From Taenia hydatigena (Eukaryota; Platyhelminthes; Cestoda; Cyclophyllidea; Taeniidae), in the NCBI GenBank assembly GCA_036345935.2, contig JADWOT020000005.1:3528696-3592695 (forward strand): a stretch of 64,000 nucleotides of DNA, written 5' to 3'. Below, in pieces: positions 11,597 through 23,900 of this stretch. Positions within the stretch are counted from its first letter, which is position 1. Each line of letters starts with the position of its first letter. A program made the position numbers and the translations under genes. The notes beneath the pieces were generated by a model, which was not told where the DNA came from, ran no database searches, and saw only the letters and a program-made list of their open reading frames with translations.

Positions 11597-12518
11597 CTGC
11601 ACCATCGTAACTTCGCAGACAGGTTTCGCATATTTTTTGACACTTTTCACCCTTGTATTTCTCCTTTCGCTTTCTCTCGCTCGGTTTTCGACGAGACGGG
11701 GCTGGATTGCGGGAATGATGATAGTAAGAATAGGAATAATGCTGACTTTGTGGAGTCCATTGGGACATTGGAGGGGCAGGCGGAGCGTAGGCTCCGACTA
11801 GCCGTGTCTCTGGAAAGCCCCATGGTGTGCCGTAGGCGGTGTAATAGTTGTAATTAGGAACATAAACTGGCGTAAAAGGCACCCCACGTTGTAGGTTGGG
11901 ATCGACTATAGGAACGTTGTACAGCCAGGGATCGGCCATATGGTTCTCTACTTGCTGTAATGGAATGCCAGAAGGAAGAGGCGGAGGAGGGGGAGGATTC
12001 TCCACGTCTCTTGTGCGAATCTTGACTGTAGACTCCTCCGCGGGCTCATCATCTACGCCTCTTTCCGGGTCGGATAAGGCAGGCGATGCCGGTCTGTGAA
12101 GCGTTGGATTTCGCGGCTGAAGAATCTGTCCAAGCCCAAATGCCTTTGCTGTGGGTAGAGGACTAAGGAGGAGGAGGAGGAGGATAACCAACTGGACTAG
12201 GGTGAGGGGAGGAGACTTTCGATTCTCTTGTGCACTTCCATCATTCCTACTACTACGTACTGGTTCACTGATTGTCTTATCACTTGGACAGACTACTAAT
12301 ACCCCAAATGGACGCAAGAGAGTGCTAACAACAACGTGCAAGTAAGCACGACCTCTACGGCAATTTACACATTCACACGACGATGTGCATGAGTACTGCT
12401 GTGCTGTGGGGCGTAGAGTTGGCAACAGATGTGCTTCTTCCCCTTCTTCTTCTTCTTTGGGATCAATTAATGTGAGGGCTGTTTCGCGTGTGCCAACTTC
12501 CTCGTCGGCTAGAGGCAT
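11597..12518 (-). CDS. Proline/tyrosine-rich membrane-anchored or secreted protein, large exon (partial)
   Basis: The family is not recognised. The ATG at 12516-12518 opens a frame of 325 codons that runs to 11541. Residues 1-100 are hydrophilic with an acidic run (EEEEGEEAH, 22-30) and a small Cys cluster (44-53, CTSSCECVNC). Residues 105-120 are strongly hydrophobic (LTLVQLVILLLLLLSP), followed by TAKA and FGLG. This could be a type II anchor, or a signal peptide if translation begins nearer to it. Then come a six-proline run (175-180), a Tyr-rich stretch (residues 219-266, including YNYY and YSYSYYHH), a basic segment (276-290) and the start of a Cys motif, CQKICETCLRSYDGA. A consensus donor, GCAG then GTGAGTG, lies at 11597/11596 inside the last motif. 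I therefore end the exon there and treat the remaining 17 codons to the stop as probable intron. The 5' flank has a plausible acceptor at about 12590 and heavy simple repeats. Confidence 0.55.
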
Positions 12519-12656
12519 AGGAGTAGTGAGAGGTGGGAGTCTGCGCGAACCCCTCCAACGGCCCGATTTACATTGATTGGTGCCTTTGCTGGCAGCAGGT
12601 GAAACTCATCAAGCGCCCTCCACGTGGGATTGTCGGTTGGTGGGTGAGAAGAAGGA

Positions 12657-12690
12657 GACAATGATGATGATGATGACGACGACGACGGCG
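12657..12690. repeat. GAT/GAC trinucleotide tract
   Basis: A run of ATG/ATGAC triplets grading into GAC repeats, in a purine-rich stretch (12640-12780) just upstream of the 12518 start. Confidence 0.85.
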
Positions 12691-12859
12691 AGGACAACGA
12701 GGAGTAGAAGAAAGAGCAGAGTGAGAAGGAAGACGCGAGAGAAAGAGAGAGAAATAGAGAGCAAGAGAGCAGTGGCAGTTGTAGTGGCAGTAGCAGTGCC
12801 TTGATCCGCCTTGTCGCGTGCGTTCTGCGTTATAAATAGGAGACTGCACGCACACTGCA

Positions 12860-14960
12860 ATTTGACTCACCCTGAGTGCACACACGCACGCACGCATACA
12901 TGCATGCATGCGTATACGCACCCACTCACGCACATGCCAGCCCATACACACGCACACACGCACACTGGACGTGCGCTCTTCCCATTGGCGCGTTTAAATG
13001 GTGCGTGAAATTGAGCAATAATCGGCACCCACACGCACGCCTCCCTCTTCGGTGCGCTGCTGCCTCGATTATTGCCGCACATCCGCACACTGGTAAAGGG
13101 ATACACACACACTGCTTGTGTGTTTACTCACTGAGGCGCAGCGAAGAACAATTAATACACACACGTCTTTGTGTTTAGCACGTGTGTTTGTGCGGGTGTG
13201 CGGATATGTGTGTGTGTGTGTGTATGTGTAAATATCGTTTTCCATCCATTCCCACACCCCTGTCAGAGACATTCATCAATTAGCATTCTGACTTATCACA
13301 TTTGGCCACAAGAGGTGTAGTACTAAGGTATCGCGCCTCTAGATGACATCAAGTGTGGATGTGATTGTATTGCTGCCTTCCTTTCAACCTATCGCCGTCA
13401 GGCTATGCGGTGGGGCATCGGTAACAACACTGCTTCTCCTCCCTCCTCAATTCCCTCACACACACTCACACATAAACACAGGCGTCAGTATGAGTAATCA
13501 TGTTACCTCGACGAGCGGTACTGCTCAAGAGAAACTCAATTGCTGCCTTCTATTTGGTAGCACCTAATCCCCAAGCCTCCTGCCGGCCTGCCTCAGGGCT
13601 TCTGCGTGTGCCGGAGGTGTGGGTTCAACACGCTGTAGTGGCGCAGTGTGAATAAGCCTTGGAGAACGGTGGTGGTGGTGGTGGTAATGGCAGTGAGTCT
13701 ACCATCGAATAGAGGAGAGTAGAGAAATAAGTCTTACACTGTGGATCCGTATCTTCAATTTCTAGTAGTAATTACGGACTAGGGGTGATGGCTGGCACCG
13801 GCAAAACGTACAGCAACCTTTAAATGCTCGGTAAGTGCAAAGAGGAAGAAGAAGAGGAAAAGGAAGTGAGGCACCGAAATGATCCATCTACACCCCCACA
13901 CAGATGACTAATTTAAAGAAAAAAAGTATTTTTTTTGCACCCACTGAGACTGTCAAGGTTGATTGACTATGAGGTTGGTGATGAGGTTCGCCCACCTTGC
14001 TCTCAACTACCTCCACACGACACAAGCTGCTCCTAGAGTGCGTTAAAGCACCTCTCTCTCTCTCTCTGTGGGTTGCAACAAACCGCAACTATCATCAGAT
14101 CATCAGCATCGGCATCACTGGGCTGCAACACAATGCCACAGGTGATGAGTAACCTCCTTTCGTGGGTAGATGCGCATGTGTGTGTGTGTGCCTACTCAAT
14201 GTTGTAGGTGGTCGAAAAGTAGGGCCAGAGGTGATGAAGGTGGTGGTGGTGGTGGTGGTGATAGTGAATCCTTGTGATGGTCGTTTTTTGTTACGGCATG
14301 ATGCTAATTTGTTGTCCACTCCACCGCTCCATCAGGCAGTACGTCTCCTCTCCTGCTTCACTATTCACCACATCCATCCTCATCCTTGTGTCTAGCTGAA
14401 TCCTCTCTCCCTCTTGAAGAAGAAGAAGAAGATCCAGTAGGTGGGCCGCTCCTGGCGCACAATAGTCAGGTTTCAGCCTCGCATGAACAAACTGCGCCTT
14501 CCTCCCTCCCTCTCTCCCCAACTGGACTGTGTTCTGGACTTCTTATTTCACATATTCAATATGTAAACAAGAAATAGTAAGAAAAACAAGAGGGTATTTT
14601 ACACAAATTAGAAGGGAGGTTTAAGGCTGGGAAGGAGGAGGTGATGCAGCATCAGCACCACCACATTGTGCCTTTGGTGAAGGCATTCCGGTCAACAAAA
14701 CATTCTATGACACTGTGATTGTTCGACATACTCACACACACAGGCACTGGTGCCTTTCTGAGGGCCAACACAGTTTACCGCCGCAAAAACAAAGTAATTC
14801 AACTCCATCACTCACATGATAATGCAACTTTTTACAGGATCTACATGCACACAATTCCCTACTTCTCCTCCTTTCCCATCCTACCCCACTCCACCAGTAG
14901 AAAGACACATGGAATTAACAAAAAAGTAAGACGGAATGCTCCATTCTGCTCACTCTAATC
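12860..14960. other. Simple-repeat-rich intergenic DNA
   Basis: CACG/CATG-rich alternating purine-pyrimidine DNA (12870-12965), a GT run (13207-13228), a GGT run (14238-14261) and GAA runs. A TATAAATAG sequence lies on the plus strand at 12831, but no gene was found downstream of it. The open frames in this interval are built from the repeats and give low-complexity peptides. Confidence 0.5.
13207..13228. repeat. (GT)n microsatellite
   Basis: A GT run of about 22 bp in a longer GT-rich context. Confidence 0.85.
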
Positions 14961-14985
14961 TCAATCTACAACCTCGCGTCTTGCG

Positions 14986-15408
14986 TCACACCTCGACGAC
15001 AGTGCCTCGACTAATGAGTTTGTCACTCTGCAGCCAAACCATCATGTGGTGGTGATATGTTAGATAGGAACGTCTATTCCTGCTAGACTGAAACGCACGC
15101 TGGCGCTGATGGGCATTGTAGACGCGCTCTATGGTGTAGGGAGTGGACCCACGACTGGTGGAGGGGAAGGGGATGTACGATAGATGGACAAGAACACTCC
15201 CCCCTCCTCCTGAATTCAATTCAGCGATGACCGCTTCACTCCAACAGGTCAACTGGACACCGACAACGTTGACGCCGCGATGTTTCATCCATTCGACGGA
15301 CACTTCTTCCGCCTTTCTTGAGGGAGAAAGAGCATGTGTTGTTCTGCTGAGTCGCAGTTCTCTCACACTCATCGTTGGGAGGAGGAGAGCGAGAGAGGAT
15401 CCTGCCAT
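14986..15408 (-). CDS. Hypothetical 140-residue protein or exon
   Basis: Not recognised. The frame begins MAGSSLALLLPTMSVRELRL, giving a short hydrophobic N-terminus. It continues as mixed-composition sequence unlike the low-complexity shadows around it, including EWMKHRGVNVVGVQLTCW (39-56) and MMVWLQSDKLISRGTVVE near the end. The stop lies within GAGGTGTGA, so the last codons may instead be a splice donor (GAG, then GTGTGA) and the segment an exon. No neighbour helps assign a role. The support is only length and balanced composition. Confidence 0.3.
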   Translation of the reverse strand: MAGSSLALLLPTMSVRELRLSRTTHALSPSRKAEEVSVEWMKHRGVNVVGVQLTCWSEAVIAELNSGGGGSVLVHLSYIPFPSTSRGSTPYTIERVYNAHQRQRAFQSSRNRRSYLTYHHHMMVWLQSDKLISRGTVVEV

Positions 15409-15469
15409 GCACTACGCAATGACAAAGCATTCAAAGCACCAAAGTAGGCTTTTCAATTGCCCTTAGATC

Positions 15470-16400
15470 TACCGACATCCAAGTCATAGTCACCGCGTCG
15501 TAAAACAACAACAATGCAATTCGCATGCCCGCAATAATGGTGGTGATGTGGCTTACACAACCTCAAATCGTCCTTGGTGTGTGTGTGTTTGTGTGTGGGT
15601 GAATATTCTCAATCTAAAACACTGTCTTGGAGACGGAAATGGAGTGAGTCGAGACAGAGAGAGGTAGACATAGTCCCAATTCCTCTTTTTGCCTTTGACA
15701 AAATCCACACCCAAGCCTACAACAGGAGGAGGAAGAGGAGGGGCAAGCTTTAATGTGAACGTGCATGGAAGGAAATCGTGGCACAAGGGAGGAAGGAAGA
15801 GATGGAGGGATCACTGATCACTAACTCAATTGTATCTCTCCCTCCCTATTCCCTTGCTTCCAGTGTGTGACTTCTTAATCCAATCAGGGAGAGGGAGGAA
15901 GGGGGAACACAGAGGCCCTTTAAAAGTCACAAAACTCCCATCTCAAAGTTAATTGTGTTTGGTACATGCTTTTGGACCGGTGTGAGAGGTTTGTGTGGTA
16001 GTGCTCCTTCCTAGGATTGTCTTTTCTTCACACTGCTGCGTTCACAAATCCTTGTGGCACATTTTACACTCGGGGGCGGGAAGCGAGGTGACGGGACCTG
16101 TTGTCATGACACTTGTCACTTCACACAACAAGAATGCAGATTTCAGAAAACTTATTGAAAAAGGGAGAAAAATAGATTAAAGGCTAGGCTTTCCTTCCAA
16201 TTTTCTGCCTTAGGCTGCCAAAGTGGGTCAACTTCTGGTCTGGCTATGTGCTTCTCACCATCGTTTTCTGCCTCTACGCCTCTAAAATAAACCAGAGGAA
16301 CCTTTCGTCTACACACGCAATCAAGAGTGTGTCAAAACCGGAGCTTGCCATTCCACTTTGGAGGTCAGCATTCTCCCATACTTTAACGACAGCAAGTACT
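15470..16400. other. Intergenic DNA, no gene recognised
   Basis: Contains a short GT run at about 15578-15598 and purine-rich stretches. Nothing else was identified before the left arm of the large inverted repeat. Confidence 0.5.
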
Positions 16401-16409
16401 TAACCGAGA

Positions 16410-19400
16410 TTAAAACAGAGAAAAATAAAAACACTTCCATGCCTGCGGAAGCAAGACACACTGCAGGTGTCACAGATATTCCCTGGCAAACAACGCTTCC
16501 ACTCACACAAAAACATTCCCCTGCTGCTTCACCGCACCATCCCATCACAGCTCCTTCATGGCCCGCCACCCACCCAGCCCATCAAAAGGAAGGCGAAAGG
16601 AGGGAGACACAGTAGTAGTTGCAGAAAAAGGCATTTATTTGTGTGCTTCACATATCGACGACAACGACAACAACGACGATGAGACATCCACTCTACTCGA
16701 CGGCGAAGGCACAACGTCGAGGAAACTAAGTGGCCCGCTCCGCCCCATCCCCCTCCATCACCAACATCTCTCACTCAACAAACCATTCACAACGCCGCAT
16801 TACACACTCCCACTCGCCTCTTTCAGCAGCTTCTTCTAGCACCCTTCTCCTCCTCCTTCCTACAGTGCAAGCGGATCCAGTAGGGGTTGAGTTGGGTGGA
16901 CGGCCAAAGGGGAAATGCGCTCATCATCACGCGTCCATGGCCAGTGCTAATCGAAGGGGAACTGGCATAAGAGCAAAAGAAAAAGAGTCCCAACTACTCA
17001 AGACCACGAGAATGACAGACAACAAGTAAGCCTTCATGCGCCCACCAGTTGCCAAGACCCTCCCGGCGCACAGCAAACACAATTCCCTATAGCATGAACT
17101 GGAAACGTTAGGATGGACAGAAGCAAGCACTGCATTCAGCCATGCGACAGCTTCGCTCACTCCCACAAATACAAACCAATCGCATTCCATCACTAGGTCA
17201 CTCATCCTCCCCCTACCCACCACCCATTCACACTCACATATGTGGAAGTCATTAAAAAAGCTACTAGTTCGTATGGGGTCTCACAATGTAAACGTCACAT
17301 CACCTTCACCTCATACCATACCGACGTTGTTGGCATTGTTAGAGGCCACAAAACCCGACTACTGTACTGGAATAAGCAAAACAGAATAAAAAAAGAGCGA
17401 GTCTATGACTATCTCACCCAACTTGTACAGCATACACCGTTCCGCAGGCAAATGCCACTCACCAAGGTGCTGTTCGCCTCTCCCTTCGCTCTTGCTTGCC
17501 CGCCTGCATGCCTGGTACCCACACACACACCTGCATGCCACAGCATTCAGTCTTCCATGAGCTCAGTCCTCCCCCAAGCAACTAGCTGCACCGACTGCTA
17601 GCATCGAGCTTGAATTAATAATCCACATTGGCGAAAAAGAAGAGGTGATGCGATTTTACATCACACGTGTCGCCAACGGCAACAACGAATTCAAAGACCC
17701 CTACAGCAGTCTCTGTGGCTTCCTATGGGTCGGCTTCTGAGTACACATTCCCCTTTGCTATTACTGCCATCACCGACAACCAAGTGTGTTGTTGTTGTTG
17801 GCGGCATGATGGGTCCGTGATGACGACGACGCTCAAGGGCACCTCCTAGTCAACATTCCAACCAGTGAGACGACCATTCTGACGAAAAAACATTGCACCG
17901 ACTAGCTTCGATCACAAAAACACCACCCACTAGCGTTTATTCATATCTCCATGCCCAACGCAAACTGCTTCGATAAGGACAACAATTCCCTCTCGTCCTA
18001 CCCCGGGACTACAACAACTTTAGCACCATCTAACATACCACCAGGACAACTTCGGCTATACCCTCCACAACCTTTCAGCCCAGTCAATAAACGCAAACAA
18101 ATGTAGCCATTCGACACCCACAAATTTGTCCAACATCACCTCCCAAGCCTCATTCTAAAAAAAGGCAACCCTCCACGCTCTAAAATAAACATCAAGATGC
18201 GCGAAGCCACAAAGGAATTGCGGTGTCAAAAAAAAACGTTCTCTGAAAAAACCAGGGGAACAAATCTATGCTCAATGCCAGGAGTAGCCGCTAGCAAGAC
18301 GAAAGACAAACACCCAAAACCGCAAAATTTACCACACAGCCACCTCGACCGCAGCCCATCATCCCTTCTTAGGGCGACAAACTTGCTCTCATCAATGCCG
18401 CACCCTCCTTGGTCTGCCTGGCTTGCGACCGTGCTATCCCCACCCAACAACACAGAAAGTCACGCCTACTGCCACACCATCCGAAGCCAATGCTGGCCAT
18501 CGCCCATGCTGACGCTCACACCACACAACTGCAGAGGAGACGTCTCCACCAGCGACGCCACAATCTCGCAATGCCCACTGCCCTCCACATTCATCATGTC
18601 ACCTAACCATTACCGCAGTAAGTTCGTAGAACCCGAAAAAGAGCAGGAAATAGAGAAGCCAACGTGTAAACCCCCAACGAACCACCAAACCAACACCTGC
18701 AAACAAAACCGCTGATAAGAAAGGGAACAACCCAATGAGGCTCCCGGTGACCACGCCTGCCACTTCTGCGTCCACCTCATCCAGCCGTGAGCCTATGGCG
18801 CCAAAGCTAAACCTACGATTGAGCCACCACCGCGCTCCGCCACACGACACGTCTCATCGAGACCACATCAACACACAAAGCAACCATGACCCCCAAACCC
18901 TTCAGCACTGAAGTCGCCAAGGATCCGCCCCACGACCTCCACATATACACGTACGTTTGATCCGCCGACACGGATATCACAGCAATGAAAATACCGTAGT
19001 TTCTACCACACACATGTAATGTGATAGAACCTACGGATAAGTGATAAAAACATCTTCCCACCCAAAATAAAAACGCACATCGAATCTATTGTTGCACAGA
19101 AAAGACAGCAACAACTCATTTGCAGCAAGCCAATCTTAACCGAGGATAGCGTAGAGTGAGAGCGAAGGCGACAGCCGCACTCATTGACCCCAAAACAATG
19201 CCTCTATCCTCGGCTAAAGAAGAAGCCCCCGACAGATAATGCAGCTGCCTCTTCAACGTTCATTCTAGTAATGCAAACGGATAAAAAAATGGATAATAAT
19301 GAGATATAAAGACATAATGAATACGAATTAGCAAGGGAATAATGGGTAGGCATCAAGTACCTAGTAAAGTTAAAACACATCCGAACAAAATTGTCTCACT

Positions 19401-20250
19401 AGTCCAAATCCACTATCATTAAAAAGCAACCTGATTGACAAATTATCTTAACAGTCTCAATTTGTCGCTTGAAGCATTGTACGGCAAAAAATGGAGTGAG
19501 TAGACATTGCAGTTGGAAGCCAAAATATTCTAACAGTCAAATTATGAAGCTTTTGTTTTCACTTTAACAAATAGAGGGAGCCAGTCGACACTTAGAGGAC
19601 CTAATAGCAACTAATAAACTGAAACTAACGCACTTTTTGCTACACACATAAAGTGTGAAAGCACCTACTGATGAATGATAAAAATATACATCCACTCAAA
19701 TTAAAAACCCACATCGAATCTATAGTTGCACGGAAAAGACAGCGAAACCTTATTTACAGCAATCCAATCTCATCCGAGAAATATGTGAGGCGATTGCAAA
19801 AGCGAGTTTGCCACTCAGTGAATCAAAAAATGCCTCCATTCTACGCAAAACAAGAATTTTTAAACATGAAATGAAGCTGCTCCTCTAGTGTTTAACATAG
19901 CAAATACACCGACAGAGAAAACGAATACTAAGGCACATATTGAGTACTTGTTAGCAAAATTAACGAGCAGGTGAAAAGCACTTTGTGAAGTTAAAAATCT
20001 ACTTAACAAAACTGCGGCTCATTAATCAAAATCCGTCGTAATTAAGAAGTAAACCAATTCGCGGACTGCAGAAACAATCCTAATTCAGCACCCAAAGTAT
20101 GGTACAGTGGAAAATAGACATGAGTAGGCCTTGCAGTTGGAAAACAAAACGTCCTAGCAGTCACATTGTAAGGCCTTTGCGTTTACACTAGCATTTAGAC
20201 GTGCAAAGAAGCCATTCAACATTTAGGGAACCTAATAACAACTACTAGAC
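16410..20250 (+). repeat. Left arm of large inverted repeat (~3.85 kb)
   Basis: This arm is the reverse complement of about 26850-30710. Landmark pairs are: 16510-16560 with 30570-30620; 17025-17330 with 29780-30130 (about 97% identical); 17700-17790 with 29330-29410; 18200-18480 with 28610-28870; 19140-19320 with 27730-27930; 20100-20240 with 26880-26970. The plus strand is C/A-rich and G-poor over long stretches. Its inner end is itself a direct duplication (about 19000-19620 and 19640-20240). Several frames stay open in both arms (for example the peptide AVSVASYGSASEYTFPFA), but each has a stop or frame break in at least one arm, so I call no gene. A transposon or foldback element is possible; no transposase was recognised. 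Confidence 0.8.
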
Positions 20251-20734
20251 TACAGTCAATAAGAAAGCACTCGATACTTACCAGATTGCCGCCTTTTCCG
20301 AGCAAATAAAGCCCCATAAATTGGAAAAAATGATTCAAAATGTGCACATCGCTTACACGCTTTACGTACAAAATTAGCCAATCGCTTCAGTGTTAGTCCG
20401 ATGAAACAAATTAACTTTTAATTTTTTGAGCACCTTAGCAAGTTGACATTTAACTTTAGGCATTGAACTTAAAAAAGAAGTACCTATTGAAGTAAATTGT
20501 TTCTTAAGTGTTGATGGGAAAATTTTCAACAAATAAAAAGACTAGAAAGTCATTAAAAACTTGTTACTAGAATCGAAAACGAAAACTACATGCAGTTAAA
20601 ATGGCCCCACCACCCTCTTTGTAATTGTTTAGTCGCATATTTTCTAATTTGGGCTTGTTGTTTGTAACTGAGTTGATTAATAAGGCCCATTGTGACACTT
20701 TTTTTCTATGGTTTAGTGTATTCGTAATAATTAT

Positions 20735-20919
20735 TATAGCGCCCTGAGGCTACCTCGAAGGCAAAAGAAGTCAGAATACTAGGGTGGAGCATATATATTC
20801 AACGGGCAGAGGGAAATAATCTGCTGGCATGGCCCGGAGGCCAGCCTAAGCAGCTAGGACAATATGGCCACCTCTCTCAGCCTGGCCGAAAGCCGGTAGT
20901 TCAAACAAACAAAGTACCA
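20735..20919 (+). mobile_element. LTR-like repeat, copy 2
   Basis: Homologous to copy 1 along its length. It starts TATAGCG in place of TGTAGCG and ends AAAGTACCA. It contains the shared core GGCAAAAGAAG, then ATATATTCAAC-GGCAGAGG, CTGGCATGGCCCGGAG and GGCCACCTCT. No clear target duplication is left. Confidence 0.7.
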
Positions 20920-23900
20920 TACCTATGTTCTCTTAATATGCTTTGTGGGCCAGCGACGGGACGACAGCTGAAGCCTAGTTGCAGAGCGGCTTGGTGACTC
21001 CTAGAAGCCCGACTTATCCCCGTCCTGAACCTTCCTGCAAGATCTCTCTGTACCCTCTCCCTTACCCATAAAAAAGATGTCGAAGCGTGTTCACACTTCT
21101 AATAACAAGGATGGTAAGAAGAGGAACCCTCTACAATATTTTCGACACATTTTAGTAGCGCTTAATTTACTCCTTTACTACATTTTCATGTTAGGGAAAA
21201 AAAGTACAAAGCGCACAAAGAACGTCGAGACCTCGTCATGTGATACGAGTGCAAAAAAGTCCCCCCAACGTCTAGACAACTTATTAGGCGGTGAACGATA
21301 ACGCCAAGTTCTTAATTAAAGGGGCAGATGGAGGAGGGGGGAGGGGGGGAACAGTGACGAGGGTGGGGGACGACAAAGTGAGCTGACAACTTGGGCTTAC
21401 TATACCGATCTTGAGGTTTTTTTTTTTATAAAAACTAAGCTTCCTCACCCGCATCGCAGCTGGGCTACCTTGTGATGACAAGTCAATCGATGGGAGGACC
21501 AGGAAGGACAAATTGGTGGTTTTGTGTGCGGAGTGGCTAAAATAGGTAAGAGGAAAAGAAGTCCTGTTTTTCTCACCTTGAAAGACAAGCTCTGTTATGC
21601 TAAGGCGCTTTTACCAGCAGCAGCGATGGATACTAAAACACTCATCCCCAAGGCGATTAGGGAAAGTAGGTTGGAAGAATGGAGGGCAAAAGTGATGAAG
21701 AAAGCATAGGAGGATAAGGGAGGTGTCGGTTTTGGAATCCCTGAAAGTCTAGCAAGAATGGTGACAATTTCGAGAAGCTTATGAAGACATTAGGCCGGCA
21801 GATGGCGTATCCATTCCGAGGACACACCTTATACACCTGCTAAGGGAAAATGGAGGGAGAAGACGGATGGAGAGGGAGGAATAATACTGTGTTGGACGAT
21901 GGATCGAGGGCAAGTAAAACCGGTCAGTCGGTTGGTAGGTGGATAACTATATAAGCAGATAGGTACGCAGTGCATAAGTGGAGAGCGGGTGGGAGGGAGA
22001 GAAAAAGGGATTTCGCTAACAACAGGACAAGTGATAGGTAAAAATGAGTCGATTACTCCTCTTAAACGCAATATCTACATAGGTTGCCTAGTCGCCGGAG
22101 AGAGCTGGCGAGGGCACTCGAACAGTCCGCGGTAGCAGCCGACGAAAAACATTAACACCAGTACTCCCGTTCAAGAACTATACCAGCTAGAGAACCAAAC
22201 ACGCACGCAAACTCGAAAGTGCCCCTTATCCGACTACCGAGGACAACAATGCGGCAGGAGGTAAGGCATAAAACGTAGATCAACTGCTTCCCTCCGAGTA
22301 ATTAGAGCAAGTAGTGGTAACACAGTCTACTCTGAGAGGAATAGACCACCTGAAACGATTGACACGAGGAGCTGTCGGAGGCACCTACCACGCGCGACAG
22401 CCGATCAGCAGAGCGCACTGACACAGAACGACGGACTGGGACGTCGAAAGAGCTCCAACCAAGGCGCAGCCAATTTTGTCACTAACCCTAAAATCATCAC
22501 CCAAATACCGTCACCCTGCGCAAATACAAATGACCGAACCCTGCGGTCACTAGAGGACATATCCATCCCATCGAAGCAGGCCGACTAGTAAAAACAAAGT
22601 GTATTTTAAAATGGGAGTACACACAGGCGATGAAGAACTGCTAGCTGGCCATTCTCTTCTTTCCTTTGGAGTTGCGCCTTAGTCGTTGTTCCGGAGGGGT
22701 GTGGTTGGGTGCCAACTCCTCAAGCGCCACCAACCGAGTGCTGCTGGCGGGGGAACGTGCTAAAACGAAAACGGTCTTTCTTGAGTAGCGGTTGAAACAG
22801 GTAAGCAGATTGGAAAGACCAGGACGTAGTCGAGGGTGACCTGAGCTGGGAAAGGCCTTGTTTGACGTTTGTTACAAACAAAGAAATCTTCGCAACGCAG
22901 TAAGGTAGCCGAAATGCAATAGGTCCTGTAGTAACTCTGCCTTCAAAAGCACAGACCTCGCCAATTATAAAGACGTCTGTCACAACAAACGATGAAACCA
23001 CAATACTGACAAACGCTAAACTAGGGTAAAGCCAATAATCTCCGAAGCGACACAAGTCGGCGAAAAGGGAACAAAAAACCAAGTGGTCAACTGCAACAAC
23101 ATTCAAGATGCTCCGAAAGGCAAAAGCGTGCTTAAGGAGGGAATGAAGTCAAACGTCCCTCATTTGATGCATCTCACTCCTTACGATGCAGCAACAGTAT
23201 GACTAATTGAAGATGCTTTAACGCTAAAGGCAAGACACGCATTAATGAACTAGCACAATTGAGTGTGCTAAACAATCAAAGTGAAGTACTGCCCCACGGA
23301 TACTCCTCCGCTTGAGTAAAGCTATAAATAGGCATGAACACAGAGTAAAGGAAGACCATCGACGGAAACCTACGCCGTCCCGCCAGCCCGAGTCCCGACA
23401 AGCGGGCAAGTGGCCGACGCCGCATCCGCAACACCGCCAGACAGTCAACGACCTTCAAGAAGAACATTAAGAAGAACGAAGAGTAAAATTATAAAAACAA
23501 TTAATTTGTGGCAAATAAGGGTAGTTAAGTAAAATACGGCGAATATATGGCGTCGAATACATTAAAGAATTGAGCTACTTTATTGCATTATTGTAAAACT
23601 TAGTAGAATGTTAAAAAATCCAAGGCGTAAATTTAATTATACGTAGGAAACGTTAACATAACTTGAAAGCATGAAAAATAACACAAATACATCAGTTGCA
23701 TTTATTGCCAAAAAAATGTAAGCGTAAATCTAAAGAGGGTTTACATGGGAAACACTCACTTTGGAAACATAGTACGGAAGCTGGCGCAATAATAAAGCTC
23801 CCTCAGACTGAGTTGATGGTCCGTTGAGAGGCCAACTAAAGTAACGGTAAGCACCGATCGAGGCTCTACAATATTGCACAGGGCAAATGACATTACGAAC

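Noticed and set aside
12831..12840. TATAAATAG on the plus strand as a promoter
   Set aside because: No gene on that strand downstream; likely fortuitous in a simple-repeat region.
18197..18715. 172-codon plus-strand frame in the left inverted-repeat arm
   Set aside because: The counterpart in the right arm is split into separate frames with stops; low-complexity Pro/Ser/Thr/His composition follows the C/A strand bias.
21524..21709. Lysine-rich frame (KRKRSPVFLTLKDKL) faintly like a pogo/CENP-B DNA-binding N-terminus
   Set aside because: Too short and without the helix-turn-helix continuation or any transposase core nearby.
22720..23106. 128-codon minus-strand frame with hydrophobic stretches in the loop
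   Set aside because: No recognisable family, no splice context; antisense frames are equally open in parts.
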